This document shows positions 16,448 through 25,175 of a stretch of DNA of 43,340 nucleotides, in pieces. Below the pieces are notes generated by a model. It did not search any database. It was not told where the DNA came from and saw nothing but the letters and a program-made list of their open reading frames with translations. The stretch comes from Gammaproteobacteria bacterium (lineage in GTDB: Bacteria; Pseudomonadota; Gammaproteobacteria; Steroidobacterales; Steroidobacteraceae): the NCBI GenBank assembly GCA_003164785.1, contig PLUE01000042.1, positions 1 to 43,340 on the forward strand. The letters are read 5' to 3'. A program made the translations under genes and the position numbers. How positions within the stretch are numbered: position 1 is the first letter of the stretch; each line of letters begins with the position of its first letter.

Positions 16448-16702
16448 ATGAACGCGGATACCTGGACGGTCGCTGCAGCCAAAGCCAAGTTCAGCGAAGT
16501 GATTGATCGGGCCCAGTCGAAAGGTCCCCAGATCGTTACGCGAAGTGGACGAAAATCCGTTGTCGTCGTCTCTGCGGATGAATGGGAACGCAAGACAAAA
16601 CGAGTGGGCAATCTCGCGGAATTCTTCGCCAACTCGCCTCTGCGAGGATCTGGAATGCGAGTGAAGCGCTCCAAAGAGGCGCCCCGCAAGGTCAAAATGT
16701 GA
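16448..16702 (+). CDS. Phd/YefM-family antitoxin, orphaned
   Basis: 84 residues: WTVAAAKAKFSEVIDRAQSK is the N-terminal DNA-binding and dimer segment of Phd/YefM proteins, followed by VTRSGRKSVVVVSADEWERK, the family core. The basic C-terminal tail would contact the toxin. It has its own promoter and a strong ribosome-binding site. Its stop overlaps a GTG that would start a VapC toxin, but that toxin is reduced to its two ends. The antitoxin frame itself is intact, so it may still act as a DNA-binding protein or neutralise a related toxin elsewhere. Confidence 0.9.
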   Translation: MNADTWTVAAAKAKFSEVIDRAQSKGPQIVTRSGRKSVVVVSADEWERKTKRVGNLAEFFANSPLRGSGMRVKRSKEAPRKVKM

Positions 16703-16814
16703 ATTATCTGCTGCGACCGCCCACGTTCGCCAGATGACACTGGCGGCGACCCGCAATGTAGGGGATTTTTCTTCTTCGCTCGAGTCGATCATCAATCCAT
16801 GGTCTCTAGGTTGA
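16699..16814 (+). pseudogene. vapC (PIN-domain toxin) relic with nearly all of the gene deleted
   Basis: GTG at 16699, overlapping the phd stop as GTGA, begins the VapC-like MNYLL and then runs out of frame. A second frame, about 16710-16814, reads AATAHVRQMTLAATRNVGDF and ends SIINPWSLG before a stop at 16812. This matches the C-terminal strand-helix end of VapC proteins (TRNxxDF...NPW). The roughly 90 codons between, with the catalytic acidic residues, are gone. Confidence 0.75.
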
Positions 16815-16830
16815 CGATTTTATAGTCTTG

Positions 16831-18096
16831 ATGCTTGGCTCGTCCGCCCATATCGCCACCTGGTTGATTGCCGTTCTGGCGGTTGCTGGCGTCATCTCCC
16901 GCCCCTGGCAACTGCCGGAAGCCCTCTGGGCGGTTCTGGGGGCCGCCGCGCTGGTCCTGGGCTCGCTCATCACACTGGCGGACGCCGGCAAGGCGGTCGC
17001 CAAGGGAACGGACGTCTACCTCTTCCTGACCGGGATGATGCTGCTCGCCGAACTCGCCCGCCACGAAGGCCTGTTCGACTGGCTTGCCGCCTACGCCGTC
17101 AAGCACGCACGGGGATCGCCCACCAAGCTGTTCGGTCTGGTCTATCTGGTCGGCACGCTCGTCACGATATTCCTCTCCAACGACGCCACCGCCGTCGTGC
17201 TCACGCCCGCCGTCTACGCCGCCGCCAAACGAGCCGGCGCCAAGCCGCTCCCGTATCTGTTCATCTGCGCGTTCATCGCGAACGCCGCCAGCTTCGTGCT
17301 GCCGATTTCAAACCCCGCGAACCTCGTGGTCTACGGCAACCACATGCCCTCCTTGGCCACCTGGCTGGTCGAGTTCGGCTTAGCCTCGCTGCTCGCCATC
17401 GGCATCACCTTCGCGGTGCTGCGCGTCGCGGTGCGCGCGGACCTCCGGGGCGACATCTCCCGTGACGTCGAACTGCCGACCCTGTCGACGGGAGGCCGCG
17501 TCGCCGCCGTCGGCATCGGCGTCACCGCGGTCGTGCTGCTGGTGTCCTCGAGTCTCGACTGGCAACTCGGCCTGCCCACCTTTCTCGCCGGTGTCGGCGC
17601 CACCCTGGTGGTCATGATCATGAGCCGTCTCTCGCCGCTCGTGATCATGAAGGACATCTCGTGGAGCGTCCTGCCGCTCGTGGCCGCACTGTTCGTGCTG
17701 GTGGAGGCGGTGCAGGGCACGGGCGCCTTCGGACCGCTGATCGCCGCGCTGCCGGCGAGCGTGGCCGCGGCGCCGCACGCCACCGCGCTTGGCGCAGGCG
17801 TGCTCGTCGCCCTGCTGTGCAATCTCATGAACAACCTGCCGCTCGGACTCATCGCCGGCACGGTCGCCACCGGCGCGCAATTACCGACACACGTGACGGC
17901 GGCGCTGCTGATCGGCGTGGACCTGGGCCCCAATCTATCGGTGACGGGATCGCTCGCGACGATCCTGTGGCTGGTCGCCCTGCGCCGCGACGGCCAGGAC
18001 GTGAGCGCCTGGAAATTTCTGACGCTCGGCTGCCTCGTGATGCCGCCTGCGCTGCTGGCGGCGCTCGCGAGCTTCGTGTGGATGACGGGTCACTAA
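16831..18096 (+). CDS. arsB: ArsB/SLC13-like (ion transporter superfamily) arsenite transporter
   Basis: 421 residues from ATG 16831 (a TTG three bases earlier is an alternative). About 10-12 membrane helices are visible. Family segments are VYLFLTGMMLLAELARHEGL, VTIFLSNDATAVVLTPAVY with the conserved SNDxxxxxxTP, and the second inverted-repeat signature NLMNNLPLGLIAGT. ArsB exports arsenite or antimonite, alone or with the ArsA ATPase. No arsR, arsC or arsA gene is nearby, so the ion is not certain; related transporters of this superfamily move other anions. Confidence 0.85.
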   Translation: MLGSSAHIATWLIAVLAVAGVISRPWQLPEALWAVLGAAALVLGSLITLADAGKAVAKGTDVYLFLTGMMLLAELARHEGLFDWLAAYAVKHARGSPTKLFGLVYLVGTLVTIFLSNDATAVVLTPAVYAAAKRAGAKPLPYLFICAFIANAASFVLPISNPANLVVYGNHMPSLATWLVEFGLASLLAIGITFAVLRVAVRADLRGDISRDVELPTLSTGGRVAAVGIGVTAVVLLVSSSLDWQLGLPTFLAGVGATLVVMIMSRLSPLVIMKDISWSVLPLVAALFVLVEAVQGTGAFGPLIAALPASVAAAPHATALGAGVLVALLCNLMNNLPLGLIAGTVATGAQLPTHVTAALLIGVDLGPNLSVTGSLATILWLVALRRDGQDVSAWKFLTLGCLVMPPALLAALASFVWMTGH

Positions 18097-18138
18097 CGCC
18101 GCGATACGGCCACGCCGAGCCTGATGCCGCGCAGCTCC

Positions 18139-18303
18139 TCAGCGGGGCGTGGGGCCGCGAACGAGCTGAACGAACTCGTGCGGATGGATCTGTCTCGCGA
18201 ATGCCGCCTTGACCTCGTCCGCGACCAGACCGCAGTCCTTCACTCCCCGTGGTTCCACGCGCGTTTCCGCGGAAATTAGTGCATTGCACAAAGCAACTAA
18301 CAT
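18139..18303 (-). CDS. Possible small protein, 54 residues
   Basis: Found by hand. ATG at 18303, stop at 18141-18139. The translation contains NALISAETRVEPRGVKDCGL and later VADEVKAAFARQIHPHEF, with protein-like composition and a soluble, helical look. No ribosome-binding site is evident and the same frame is open upstream of the ATG, so it could be the tail of an eroded longer gene. I do not recognise it. It lies between the ends of arsB and the CAP gene. Confidence 0.3.
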   Translation of the reverse strand: MLVALCNALISAETRVEPRGVKDCGLVADEVKAAFARQIHPHEFVQLVRGPTPR

Positions 18304-18329
18304 GGTTACGGGCCAAAGAGCTGCCAGAC

Positions 18330-18350
18330 GGCCGCGCCTTCGGCGCGGCC
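18330..18350 (-). terminator. Strong hairpin downstream of the CAP-domain gene
   Basis: GGCCGCGCC, loop TTC, GGCGCGGCC: a perfect 9-bp stem at 18330-18350, 30 bp after the CAP gene stop. There is no following T-run on the minus strand, so intrinsic termination is likely but not certain. Confidence 0.45.
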
Positions 18351-18379
18351 CTATCCAGGCTCGAACCCGCGACGTTCGG

Positions 18380-19225
18380 TCAGCGCTGCGCCGCCGGGAC
18401 CGGCGCCGGCAACGCGAAGTCCTGCGTCCAATACACCAGCGCCGGACTCGACAGATTCACCGCATAGGCGATGCCGATCTCCGTGAATCGAGGCTCCATG
18501 ATGTTCTCGCAATGGGCAGGACTCTCCAGCCACTCTTGGGTCACTTCGGCCGGCGTCATGGCGCCGGCGGCGATGTTCTCGCCCACCATGAGCACGGGCC
18601 CATAGCTCGCCCGCGCCACGCGCGTGGACGGCGAGCTGCCATCGTGACCTTGATGCGCGAACTCCGAGTACTTCGCCATCTCCTGCGAATGCGCGAGCGC
18701 GGCCGCGGTCAGCGCCGGGTTGAGCACGAGCGGTCCCGCCGCCGCGAAACTCTTGCTGCCGCAGCGCCGTCCGGTGGCCCGCGCAAGATTCAGCAACGCG
18801 AGGATCTGCCGGCTCACCGCCGCCGCGTCGGCGGCGGCCGGCACCACGACGGGCGCTGCCAACACCATCCAGAAATCGCCGCCGCGGCGCTGCACACCCA
18901 TCTCGGAGAGCTTCGGATCCACGAGTGTTGCGCAATAGTGCGCCGCGAGGACGCGGCTCACGTCGGCATCGCCGGTGACTCCCGACAAATGCACCGCCGA
19001 GGATTGCGCGGCGAGGTACCCCGCCGCGGTCAGCGCCGCGTCCAAGGACTGCCCGCTGCTCAGCCATCCCGCCGCCGCATCGAGCCGCGGATTGTCGCGC
19101 AGCGGCGCCCGCGCCGACGACCGACAGCCCTGCAGCCGCGCCGCATTCACGACGTCACGCAGATCCGCGCGCGCCACCGCCGGCACGGCGAGCCATGCCA
19201 TGAGCATCCAGACGAGCGCCTTCAC
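18380..19225 (-). CDS. Secreted CAP (SCP/PR-1)-domain protein
   Basis: 281 residues from a GTG at 19225 that overlaps the RND pump stop as GTGA. The N-terminus VKALVWMLMAWLAVPAVARA is a signal peptide. The C-terminal half (about 150-275) is a CAP domain: LALLNLARATGRRCG, then LAHSQEMAKYSEFAHQGHDG, GENIAAGAMTPAEVTQEWLE, SPAHCENIMEPRFTEIGIAY. The N-terminal half (about 20-140) has no domain I recognise. Bacterial CAP proteins are secreted or periplasmic with mostly unknown roles. Coupling to an efflux pump gene is notable. The open frame extends far upstream, but that part is antisense-like and overlaps the pump gene. Confidence 0.85.
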   Translation of the reverse strand: MKALVWMLMAWLAVPAVARADLRDVVNAARLQGCRSSARAPLRDNPRLDAAAGWLSSGQSLDAALTAAGYLAAQSSAVHLSGVTGDADVSRVLAAHYCATLVDPKLSEMGVQRRGGDFWMVLAAPVVVPAAADAAAVSRQILALLNLARATGRRCGSKSFAAAGPLVLNPALTAAALAHSQEMAKYSEFAHQGHDGSSPSTRVARASYGPVLMVGENIAAGAMTPAEVTQEWLESPAHCENIMEPRFTEIGIAYAVNLSSPALVYWTQDFALPAPVPAAQR

Positions 19226-22200
19226 TCGTCGTTGCTGTCGCGGCCCGCACCAGGCAGTATCCCCGGGTTCGGTCCCAACGCGATCGGCTCGCCGGCGCCC
19301 ACCGCCGGTGACAGCGTGCCCGGCATGTGCCCCGTCAAAGCACCCACCGGCTCCGCCAGCAGCTTGCCCGCCTTGGGCGCGAGCCAGCGCTCCAGGTCGT
19401 CGAACACCGTGAACACCGCCGGTACAATGATGAGCGTCAGCAAGGTCGACGTGACCAATCCGCCGATGACCGCGATGGCCATCGGTGAGCGAAAGTCGCT
19501 GTCCCCGCCCCAGCCGATGGCCACCGGCAACATGCCGGCCACCATGGCCACGGTGGTCATGACGATGGGACGCGCCCGTTTGTGGCCCGACTCGAGGATC
19601 GCCTCCAGGCGCGGTTTGCCCGCACGCATCTCCTCGATGGCGAAGTCCACCAACAGGATGGAATTCTTGGCCACGATGCCCATGAGCATCAAGAAACCGA
19701 TGACCACCGCGATCGAGAAGGGTTTGTTGGCGATCAGCAGCGCGAGCGCCGCGCCGCCCAGGGACAAGGGCAGCGCCGAGAGGATGGTGATGGGCTGGAA
19801 CAATCTTGCGAACAGCAGCACCAGCACCGCCAGCACCATCAGCACACCGGCGCCGATGGCGAGCGCGAAGTTCTGCATCATTTCCTGGAAGTACTCGGTG
19901 TTGCCGGTCTTGACCAGGTGCACGCCCGCGGGTAGATGCGACATCGACGGCAGCGCGTAGATTTTCTCGGTGGCGGTCCCCAGCTCCACACCCGGGCTCA
20001 GGTCCGCCTCGATGAACACGCGGCGACTTTGGTTGTAGCGGCGCACCGCCGACGGCCCCTGGCCGAAGCTCAAGTCCGCCACCGACTTGAGCGGCACCGC
20101 CGCGCCCGACGCCGTCGGTACCGGCAGATTTTCCAGCGTCGACAGGTCGCGACGCGAGCTTTCGAGCAAGCTCACGCGGATCGGGATCTGGCGGTCGACC
20201 AGCGAGAACTTCGCGGCATTCTGCGGCAGATCGCCCAGGGTCGCGATGCGAATGGTCTGGCTGATGCTCTGCACGCTCACGCCCATCTGCGCGGCCATGT
20301 CGAGCCGCGGCGTCACGACGATCTCCGGCCGCGGCAGATCGCCGCGGATGCGCGGGTCGCGAATCTCGTTCAATCCCTTCATCTCGGCGATGACCTGGTG
20401 CCCGGTATTCTCCAGCAACGGCGGATCGTCCGCGGTCAGGTAGAACGAGAGGTCGCGATCGCCGCCGTTGGAGAAATTCAGATGGCCGTCCGGCACCTGA
20501 TTGAGAATGGGCATCATGGCCTGTTCCCACTGCTTCTGGCTCATCTTGCGCTCGGTCCGCGGCAGGAGGGAGATGTAGAGGTTGCCGGTGCGGATATCAC
20601 CGTTATCGCCGCCCACGAACTCGATCACGTTGATAACTTCCGGCGACTTGCGCAGCACCGCCGCGGCATTGGCCGACACCCGCGAGGTGTCTTCGAGCGT
20701 GCCGCCCGGGGGCACCTCGAGCGACAGCTGCGAATTGGCGAAATCTTCGGGAGGGACGAACGATTGCGGCACCACGGTCAAGGCGGCGATCGACAGCACG
20801 AAGAACACCGCGCCGCCGGCGATGGTCTTCCAGCGATTGGCCACGCACCATCTGAGCAACACCATGTAGCGCGTCATGATGGGACCATCGCCATGGTCGG
20901 GCGACAACAAGATATCCCGGCGCAATGAGAACGCCGCCAGCACCGGCGTGATCAACCGCGCCACCAACAGCGAGATGAACACCGCGACGGCGACGGTCAA
21001 ACCGAATTGACGGAAGTACTGGCCCGTGACGCCGCCCATGAAACTCACCGGCAGAAAGACCGCGATGATGGTGGCGGAGGTCGCGACCACCGCGAGGCCG
21101 ATCTCATCGGAGGCGTCGAGCGCCGCCTGATAGCCGCTCTTGCCCATGCGCATGTGGCGCACGATGTTTTCGATCTCGACGATGGCATCGTCCACCAGCA
21201 CGCCCGCCACCAGGGACAGCGCGAGCAGCGAGATCTGGTTGAGCGTGAAGTCCATCCATTCCATGAAGGCGAAGGTCGGCACGGCGGACAGGGGAATGGC
21301 CAGCGCCGAAATGACGGTGGCGCGCCAGTTGCGCAGGAAGAACCAGACCACCACCACCGCCAGAATGGAGCCCTCGATCAGCGACTCGAGCGAGGAATGA
21401 TAGGTGCGCAAGGTGTGATCGACGGTGGTCTCGATGAGCGTCAGGGTGACGCCGGGCGTTTCCTTCCGGATCTTGTCGAGCTCCGCCCCGGCGCCGCTGA
21501 ACACGCTCACGTCCGACGCACCCTTGGCCTTGTAGATGCCGAACGCCGTCGCCGGCCGGCCGTTGAATCGGGCGAGGCTGCGCACCTCCTCGACGCCATC
21601 GTGCACGTCGGCGATCTCGCGCAGGCGGAACACGCGTCCCCCTCGTGCGATGATCTGCGTGTCCGCCAGGGCGTTGGCAGTCTTCGCGCCGCCCAACACC
21701 CGGATCGCCTGCTCGCCGCCGCCCACCTGGGCGCGGCCGCCCGCCGCATCGAGATTGAGCTCGCGCAGTTGCTCGTTGACCTCGTAGGCCGTCAATCCCA
21801 GCGCCTGCAGACGCGCCGGATCCAGCTCCACCCGGATCTCGCGGCTGACGCCGCCGCTGCGCGACACCTGCGCGACGCCCGGCACCTGCAACAACCGCTT
21901 GGTCACGGTGTTGTCGATGAACCAGCTCAGTTCCTGCGGCGTGAGCGAGGTGGTGGTCACCGCGTAATAGGCGATCGCGCCGCCATCGACGTTCACCCGC
22001 TGCACCAGCGGCTCCATGATGCCCTGGGGCAGGTCGTTGCGCACCTTCGCCACCGCATCGCGCACGTCCGTGACCGCGCGGTCGATGGGCGTGCCGATCT
22101 GGAATTCCAGGAAGATGTTGACCGAGCCCTCGACGATCAACGTGCTGATGTTGCGCACGTTGCCGATGCTCGAGATCGACCCTTCCACTTTCTGGGCGAT

Positions 22201-22389
22201 CTGCGTTTCCATTTCCGAGGGCGCCGCGCCCGGCTGCTCGATGGTGACGTTGACGAGCGGAAACGAGATGTCGGGACTCAAGTTGATCGGCAGTCGAATG
22301 AAGGCGACCACCCCCAGGAAGAACAACACCACGAACATCACGATGGGCGTGATGGGATGCCGGATGGCCCAGGCTGAAATATTGTTCAT
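19222..22389 (-). CDS. RND efflux pump, HAE1 (AcrB/MdtB-like) family inner-membrane subunit
   Basis: 1055 residues, full RND length. Proton-driven drug or lipid exporter with twelve membrane helices and two large periplasmic loops. The N-terminus MNNISAWAIRHPITPIVMF is typical; the proton-relay aspartates are D400-D401 in AGVLVDDAIVEIENIVRHM, and the second-half motif VAKNSILLVDFAIEEMR is present. ATG 22389 is chosen because GGGAG lies ten bases upstream; a GTG at 22398 overlaps the fusion-protein stop. Operon: fusion protein, pump, CAP protein. No TolC-type outer membrane factor is in the window, so it would borrow one. Substrate unknown. Confidence 0.93.
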   Translation of the reverse strand: MNNISAWAIRHPITPIVMFVVLFFLGVVAFIRLPINLSPDISFPLVNVTIEQPGAAPSEMETQIAQKVEGSISSIGNVRNISTLIVEGSVNIFLEFQIGTPIDRAVTDVRDAVAKVRNDLPQGIMEPLVQRVNVDGGAIAYYAVTTTSLTPQELSWFIDNTVTKRLLQVPGVAQVSRSGGVSREIRVELDPARLQALGLTAYEVNEQLRELNLDAAGGRAQVGGGEQAIRVLGGAKTANALADTQIIARGGRVFRLREIADVHDGVEEVRSLARFNGRPATAFGIYKAKGASDVSVFSGAGAELDKIRKETPGVTLTLIETTVDHTLRTYHSSLESLIEGSILAVVVVWFFLRNWRATVISALAIPLSAVPTFAFMEWMDFTLNQISLLALSLVAGVLVDDAIVEIENIVRHMRMGKSGYQAALDASDEIGLAVVATSATIIAVFLPVSFMGGVTGQYFRQFGLTVAVAVFISLLVARLITPVLAAFSLRRDILLSPDHGDGPIMTRYMVLLRWCVANRWKTIAGGAVFFVLSIAALTVVPQSFVPPEDFANSQLSLEVPPGGTLEDTSRVSANAAAVLRKSPEVINVIEFVGGDNGDIRTGNLYISLLPRTERKMSQKQWEQAMMPILNQVPDGHLNFSNGGDRDLSFYLTADDPPLLENTGHQVIAEMKGLNEIRDPRIRGDLPRPEIVVTPRLDMAAQMGVSVQSISQTIRIATLGDLPQNAAKFSLVDRQIPIRVSLLESSRRDLSTLENLPVPTASGAAVPLKSVADLSFGQGPSAVRRYNQSRRVFIEADLSPGVELGTATEKIYALPSMSHLPAGVHLVKTGNTEYFQEMMQNFALAIGAGVLMVLAVLVLLFARLFQPITILSALPLSLGGAALALLIANKPFSIAVVIGFLMLMGIVAKNSILLVDFAIEEMRAGKPRLEAILESGHKRARPIVMTTVAMVAGMLPVAIGWGGDSDFRSPMAIAVIGGLVTSTLLTLIIVPAVFTVFDDLERWLAPKAGKLLAEPVGALTGHMPGTLSPAVGAGEPIALGPNPGILPGAGRDSNDE

Positions 22390-22394
22390 CGATG

Positions 22395-23543
22395 TCACGC
22401 TCCCGCGTCTTTCACCACCGGATTGACCACCTCGCCTTCCTGCAGGAAGGCGCCTGCGGTGGCCACCACCGCCTCCTTGTTCTTGACGCCGTCCGAGATG
22501 GTCACGCCGTTGCCGGCGATGCCGGAGACATGCACCGCGCGGCGCTCCAGCTTGTTCTGCGCGCTCACGATCAACACATAGGTGCCCCGATCATCCGTGA
22601 GGACGGCTGTCTGCGGCAGCACGGTGCGCTCGGCATTGCTCACCGTCACCTCGGCGCGCGCGAAGGCGCCCGGCCGCAGGTTAGGATCCGGCTTCAAGGC
22701 CACCCGCACCGTCCCCAAGCGGGTCTGCGGATCGATGACCGCGCCCAGCAAACGTACCGTGCCGGGATACGTACCCGACGTCCCCGTCAATTTGACCGAC
22801 GCTTCCTGGCCGAGCTTCAGCAAGGGCAGATCCTGCTCCGCCACCTGGCCGCGCAGTTCCACCTCGCCGTTCTCCGACAAGCGGAACAACGCATCGCCGC
22901 CCGGTGACACCGTCTGCCCGACTTCCACATTGCGGGTCAAGATCACGCCGTCCACGGGCGCCCGGATCTCGGCGCGCGCCAGCTTGGCCTGGCCCTCCGC
23001 CAACATGGCCGCCGCCACCTTGACCTTGGCCGCCGCCGTCACCGCCGTCGACTTGCGTCGTTGCGTCTCCTCCGCCGACAGGGCCCCCGACGCGCCCACG
23101 GCGATCGCCCGATGGTATTCGGCGTCGGCGAGTTCGGCCTCGGCGCGCGACTGCTCCAACGCCGCTTCGAGATTGGTCACCTGCGGTTCCAGCACCGCGA
23201 CGTTGAGGCGGGCCAACACCTGGCCTTTCTTGACGCGATCGCCGGCCTCGACGTAGAGCGCCGCCACCCGGCCGGCGTCGCCTTCTACGCCGATGGGCAT
23301 GTCGTAACGCGCCGAAATCGTGCCGATGATCTCGACGGTGGTGGGCACGGTGCTGAGGCCTACCTGGGTGACCGACACCGTCGGCACGGCCACTTTGTTG
23401 GTCACCTGTTTCTTGGCGGCCAGGGCTTGCGTCAGGCGCACGGCGAGCACGGCCACGAGGGCGAGGCCGACCGCCGCGAGCACCCAGCCGCCGCGGCGCA
23501 CCAGCCAGGGCTCGGCCTTGGGCGATGAATCATTCAGCAACAT
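22395..23543 (-). CDS. RND efflux membrane fusion (periplasmic adaptor) protein
   Basis: 382 residues. One membrane helix near the N-terminus (about 20-40, GGWVLAAVGLALVAVLAVRL) is followed by the lipoyl/barrel-sandwich halves (GDAGRVAALYVEAGDRVKKG and AEIRAPVDGVILTRNVEVGQ) around a helical hairpin of about 60 residues, then the beta-barrel domain (VKLTGTSGTYPGTVRLLGAV). It bridges the RND pump to an outer membrane channel. The stop is six bases before the pump ATG. The hairpin is short, as in MexA/HlyD-like adaptors. Confidence 0.92.
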   Translation of the reverse strand: MLLNDSSPKAEPWLVRRGGWVLAAVGLALVAVLAVRLTQALAAKKQVTNKVAVPTVSVTQVGLSTVPTTVEIIGTISARYDMPIGVEGDAGRVAALYVEAGDRVKKGQVLARLNVAVLEPQVTNLEAALEQSRAEAELADAEYHRAIAVGASGALSAEETQRRKSTAVTAAAKVKVAAAMLAEGQAKLARAEIRAPVDGVILTRNVEVGQTVSPGGDALFRLSENGEVELRGQVAEQDLPLLKLGQEASVKLTGTSGTYPGTVRLLGAVIDPQTRLGTVRVALKPDPNLRPGAFARAEVTVSNAERTVLPQTAVLTDDRGTYVLIVSAQNKLERRAVHVSGIAGNGVTISDGVKNKEAVVATAGAFLQEGEVVNPVVKDAGA

Positions 23544-23595
23544 TGTCCGGCGCCCCCAACATTCACGTCCCTTGATCTAGCCGCAACTGCCCACC

Positions 23596-23613
23596 GCTGG
23601 CAATCCTGCCAGC
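23596..23613 (-). terminator. Hairpin between ccmI and the efflux operon
   Basis: GCTGGCA, loop ATCC, TGCCAGC: a 7-bp perfect stem at 23596-23613, just after the ccmI stop. There is no T-run. It may weakly separate the ccm operon from the efflux operon, or fold in one long transcript. Confidence 0.35.
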
Positions 23614-23621
23614 CGTATCAA

Positions 23622-24722
23622 CTACTCGGCAACTTTATCGATGACGAGATCTCGCGCCCCATCCTTGCCGACATCATAGGTAAGTTCGCCGTACAAATCG
23701 CCTGCCGCAGGCAAGGGTTGCCCGCTGAACGACACGCGCGCGGTGATCGATACGGGATGGCCGCTCACCAAGACCCGGCCGGGGATCATGGAGTCCCCCG
23801 CCGATAAGTGGATTTGAGTCCCGATCGCCGCGCTGGTCAAGCGCTTGGCAGCCAACGGCGGCCCCCGGCCGCCCGGCTCACGCGCGAACACGAATAACGG
23901 CGCCTCCCCCGTCAGATGCGACTTCAGCGCCGGCGCGATGCGGATGTTGACCGTGACCTGGGCTGCCGGATCCGGCGCGCCCGCGGCGCCGCCCGCGCCA
24001 GCACCCCCAGCGCCGGCAGCCCCAGCGCCGGCAGCGGCCCCAGGACCCGCGCCCGCGGCGGCGCCCATCATGCCCGCCGCCCCGGCGCTCGCGCCCCCCG
24101 GCGTCTCGGGCCCCAGTTCGGCGATCCGCTCGTCCAGCATCTTCTCGACCTGTTCCGGCGGATGCATGTCCTTCAAGGCCTGCCAGCGCGCGCGCGCGAC
24201 CGCGTTGTCGCCGCGCGCAGCCGCCGCAAATCCCGAATACAGCAGCGCCTTCGGGTTGCTCGGCGCGAGCTTCAACGCCTGCTCGAACAGCGCCGCGGCC
24301 GGCGGCGTAATGTTTCCGCCGGCGCGCAACGACATCGCTTCGCCCAGCCCCAGCGCCGCATCCGGGTTGTTGGCATCCAGCCGATGCGCATGGTCATACG
24401 CGACGATCGCCTCGTCGAGCTTCTCCAGGGCGATGTCCGAGCGACCCAGCATCAGCCATCCCGTCACATCGTTCGGCTCGTCGCGCAGGTGCGCCTCGAG
24501 CTTCGCGACCATCGCCAGGACGTCGGGACTCTGGGCCATCGTTGCGGGCGGATGCCAGTTCCAGTTGGACCAGAGCGGGTAGAGACCGGCGGCGGCGCCC
24601 ACCACGAACACCGCGGCAACCGCACCGATCACCCGGCTCTGCCGGTCCCGCAGCAACGGCACGGCCACGGCGGCCGCGGCAAGCGCAGCCATGACGGCTG
24701 CGACGAGGAGAAAAATATTCAT
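23622..24722 (-). CDS. ccmI: CcmI-like cytochrome c maturation TPR protein
   Basis: 366 residues. Two N-terminal membrane helices (about 2-23 and 31-48) are followed by TPR repeats at about 66-205 (DVTGWLMLGRSDIALEKLDE, VAYDHAHRLDANNPDAALGL). In System I, CcmI presents the C-terminus of apocytochrome c to the CcmFH ligase. An extremely Ala/Gly-rich linker occupies about 208-252, then a beta-rich domain of the CcmI C-terminal type (RIAPALKSHLTGEAPLFVFA). It ends the operon ccmABCDEFGHI and starts three bases after the ccmH stop. Confidence 0.88.
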   Translation of the reverse strand: MNIFLLVAAVMAALAAAAVAVPLLRDRQSRVIGAVAAVFVVGAAAGLYPLWSNWNWHPPATMAQSPDVLAMVAKLEAHLRDEPNDVTGWLMLGRSDIALEKLDEAIVAYDHAHRLDANNPDAALGLGEAMSLRAGGNITPPAAALFEQALKLAPSNPKALLYSGFAAAARGDNAVARARWQALKDMHPPEQVEKMLDERIAELGPETPGGASAGAAGMMGAAAGAGPGAAAGAGAAGAGGAGAGGAAGAPDPAAQVTVNIRIAPALKSHLTGEAPLFVFAREPGGRGPPLAAKRLTSAAIGTQIHLSAGDSMIPGRVLVSGHPVSITARVSFSGQPLPAAGDLYGELTYDVGKDGARDLVIDKVAE

Positions 24723-24725
24723 GAA

Positions 24726-25175
24726 TTAAAGGGGTCCTGGCGTGGGCTCATCGTCGAGCGGCATGCGCGAACGCTGGCGCACGACGCGGACGATGATGCC
24801 GGCGCCCAACAGCAACATGATGAATGGCGCGCCCCAGATCAACAGCGTCTTGGCATTGAGCGGCGGATTGAAACGGACGAAGTCGCCATAGCGATCCGTC
24901 ATGAAATCGAATATTTCGTCGTCGCTCCGGCCCGCGACCAACATTTCGCGAACCTGCCGCCGCAAATCGGCCGCGAGTTCCACGTTCGAGTCCGCGATGG
25001 ACTCGTTCTGGCACACCAAGCACCGCAGATCCTTCGCGATGTGCTCGAAGCGCGTCTGCAAGACCGGGTCCACGAGCTGCCCGTTCGCATCCAGCGGCTC
25101 GGCGCCGAGGGCGACGCCCGAGACCACCAACGCGGCCGTCGCGAACACGGCGCAGAGGGCGCGCGTCGTCCTCAT
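24726..25175 (-). CDS. ccmH: CcmH apocytochrome c thiol reductase
   Basis: 149 residues from ATG 25175, which overlaps the ccmG stop (ATGA). Signal peptide at 1-24, then the redox motif LRCLVCQN in FEHIAKDLRCLVCQNESIAD, and a membrane anchor (about 110-130, LIWGAPFIMLLLGAGIIVRV). It keeps the CxxCH cysteines of apocytochrome c reduced for haem ligation with CcmF and CcmI. This is the short form, without a fused CcmI domain, in keeping with a separate ccmI following. Confidence 0.95.
   Translation of the reverse strand: MRTTRALCAVFATAALVVSGVALGAEPLDANGQLVDPVLQTRFEHIAKDLRCLVCQNESIADSNVELAADLRRQVREMLVAGRSDDEIFDFMTDRYGDFVRFNPPLNAKTLLIWGAPFIMLLLGAGIIVRVVRQRSRMPLDDEPTPGPL

Noticed and set aside
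18350..18385. Another tRNA-like GGGTTCGAGCC on the minus strand
   Set aside because: Flanking bases do not pair as a T stem and no cloverleaf is possible.
19226..20530. Extension of the CAP protein to 716 residues
   Set aside because: The extra part overlaps the RND gene in another frame; the GTG with signal peptide at 19225 is the sensible start.
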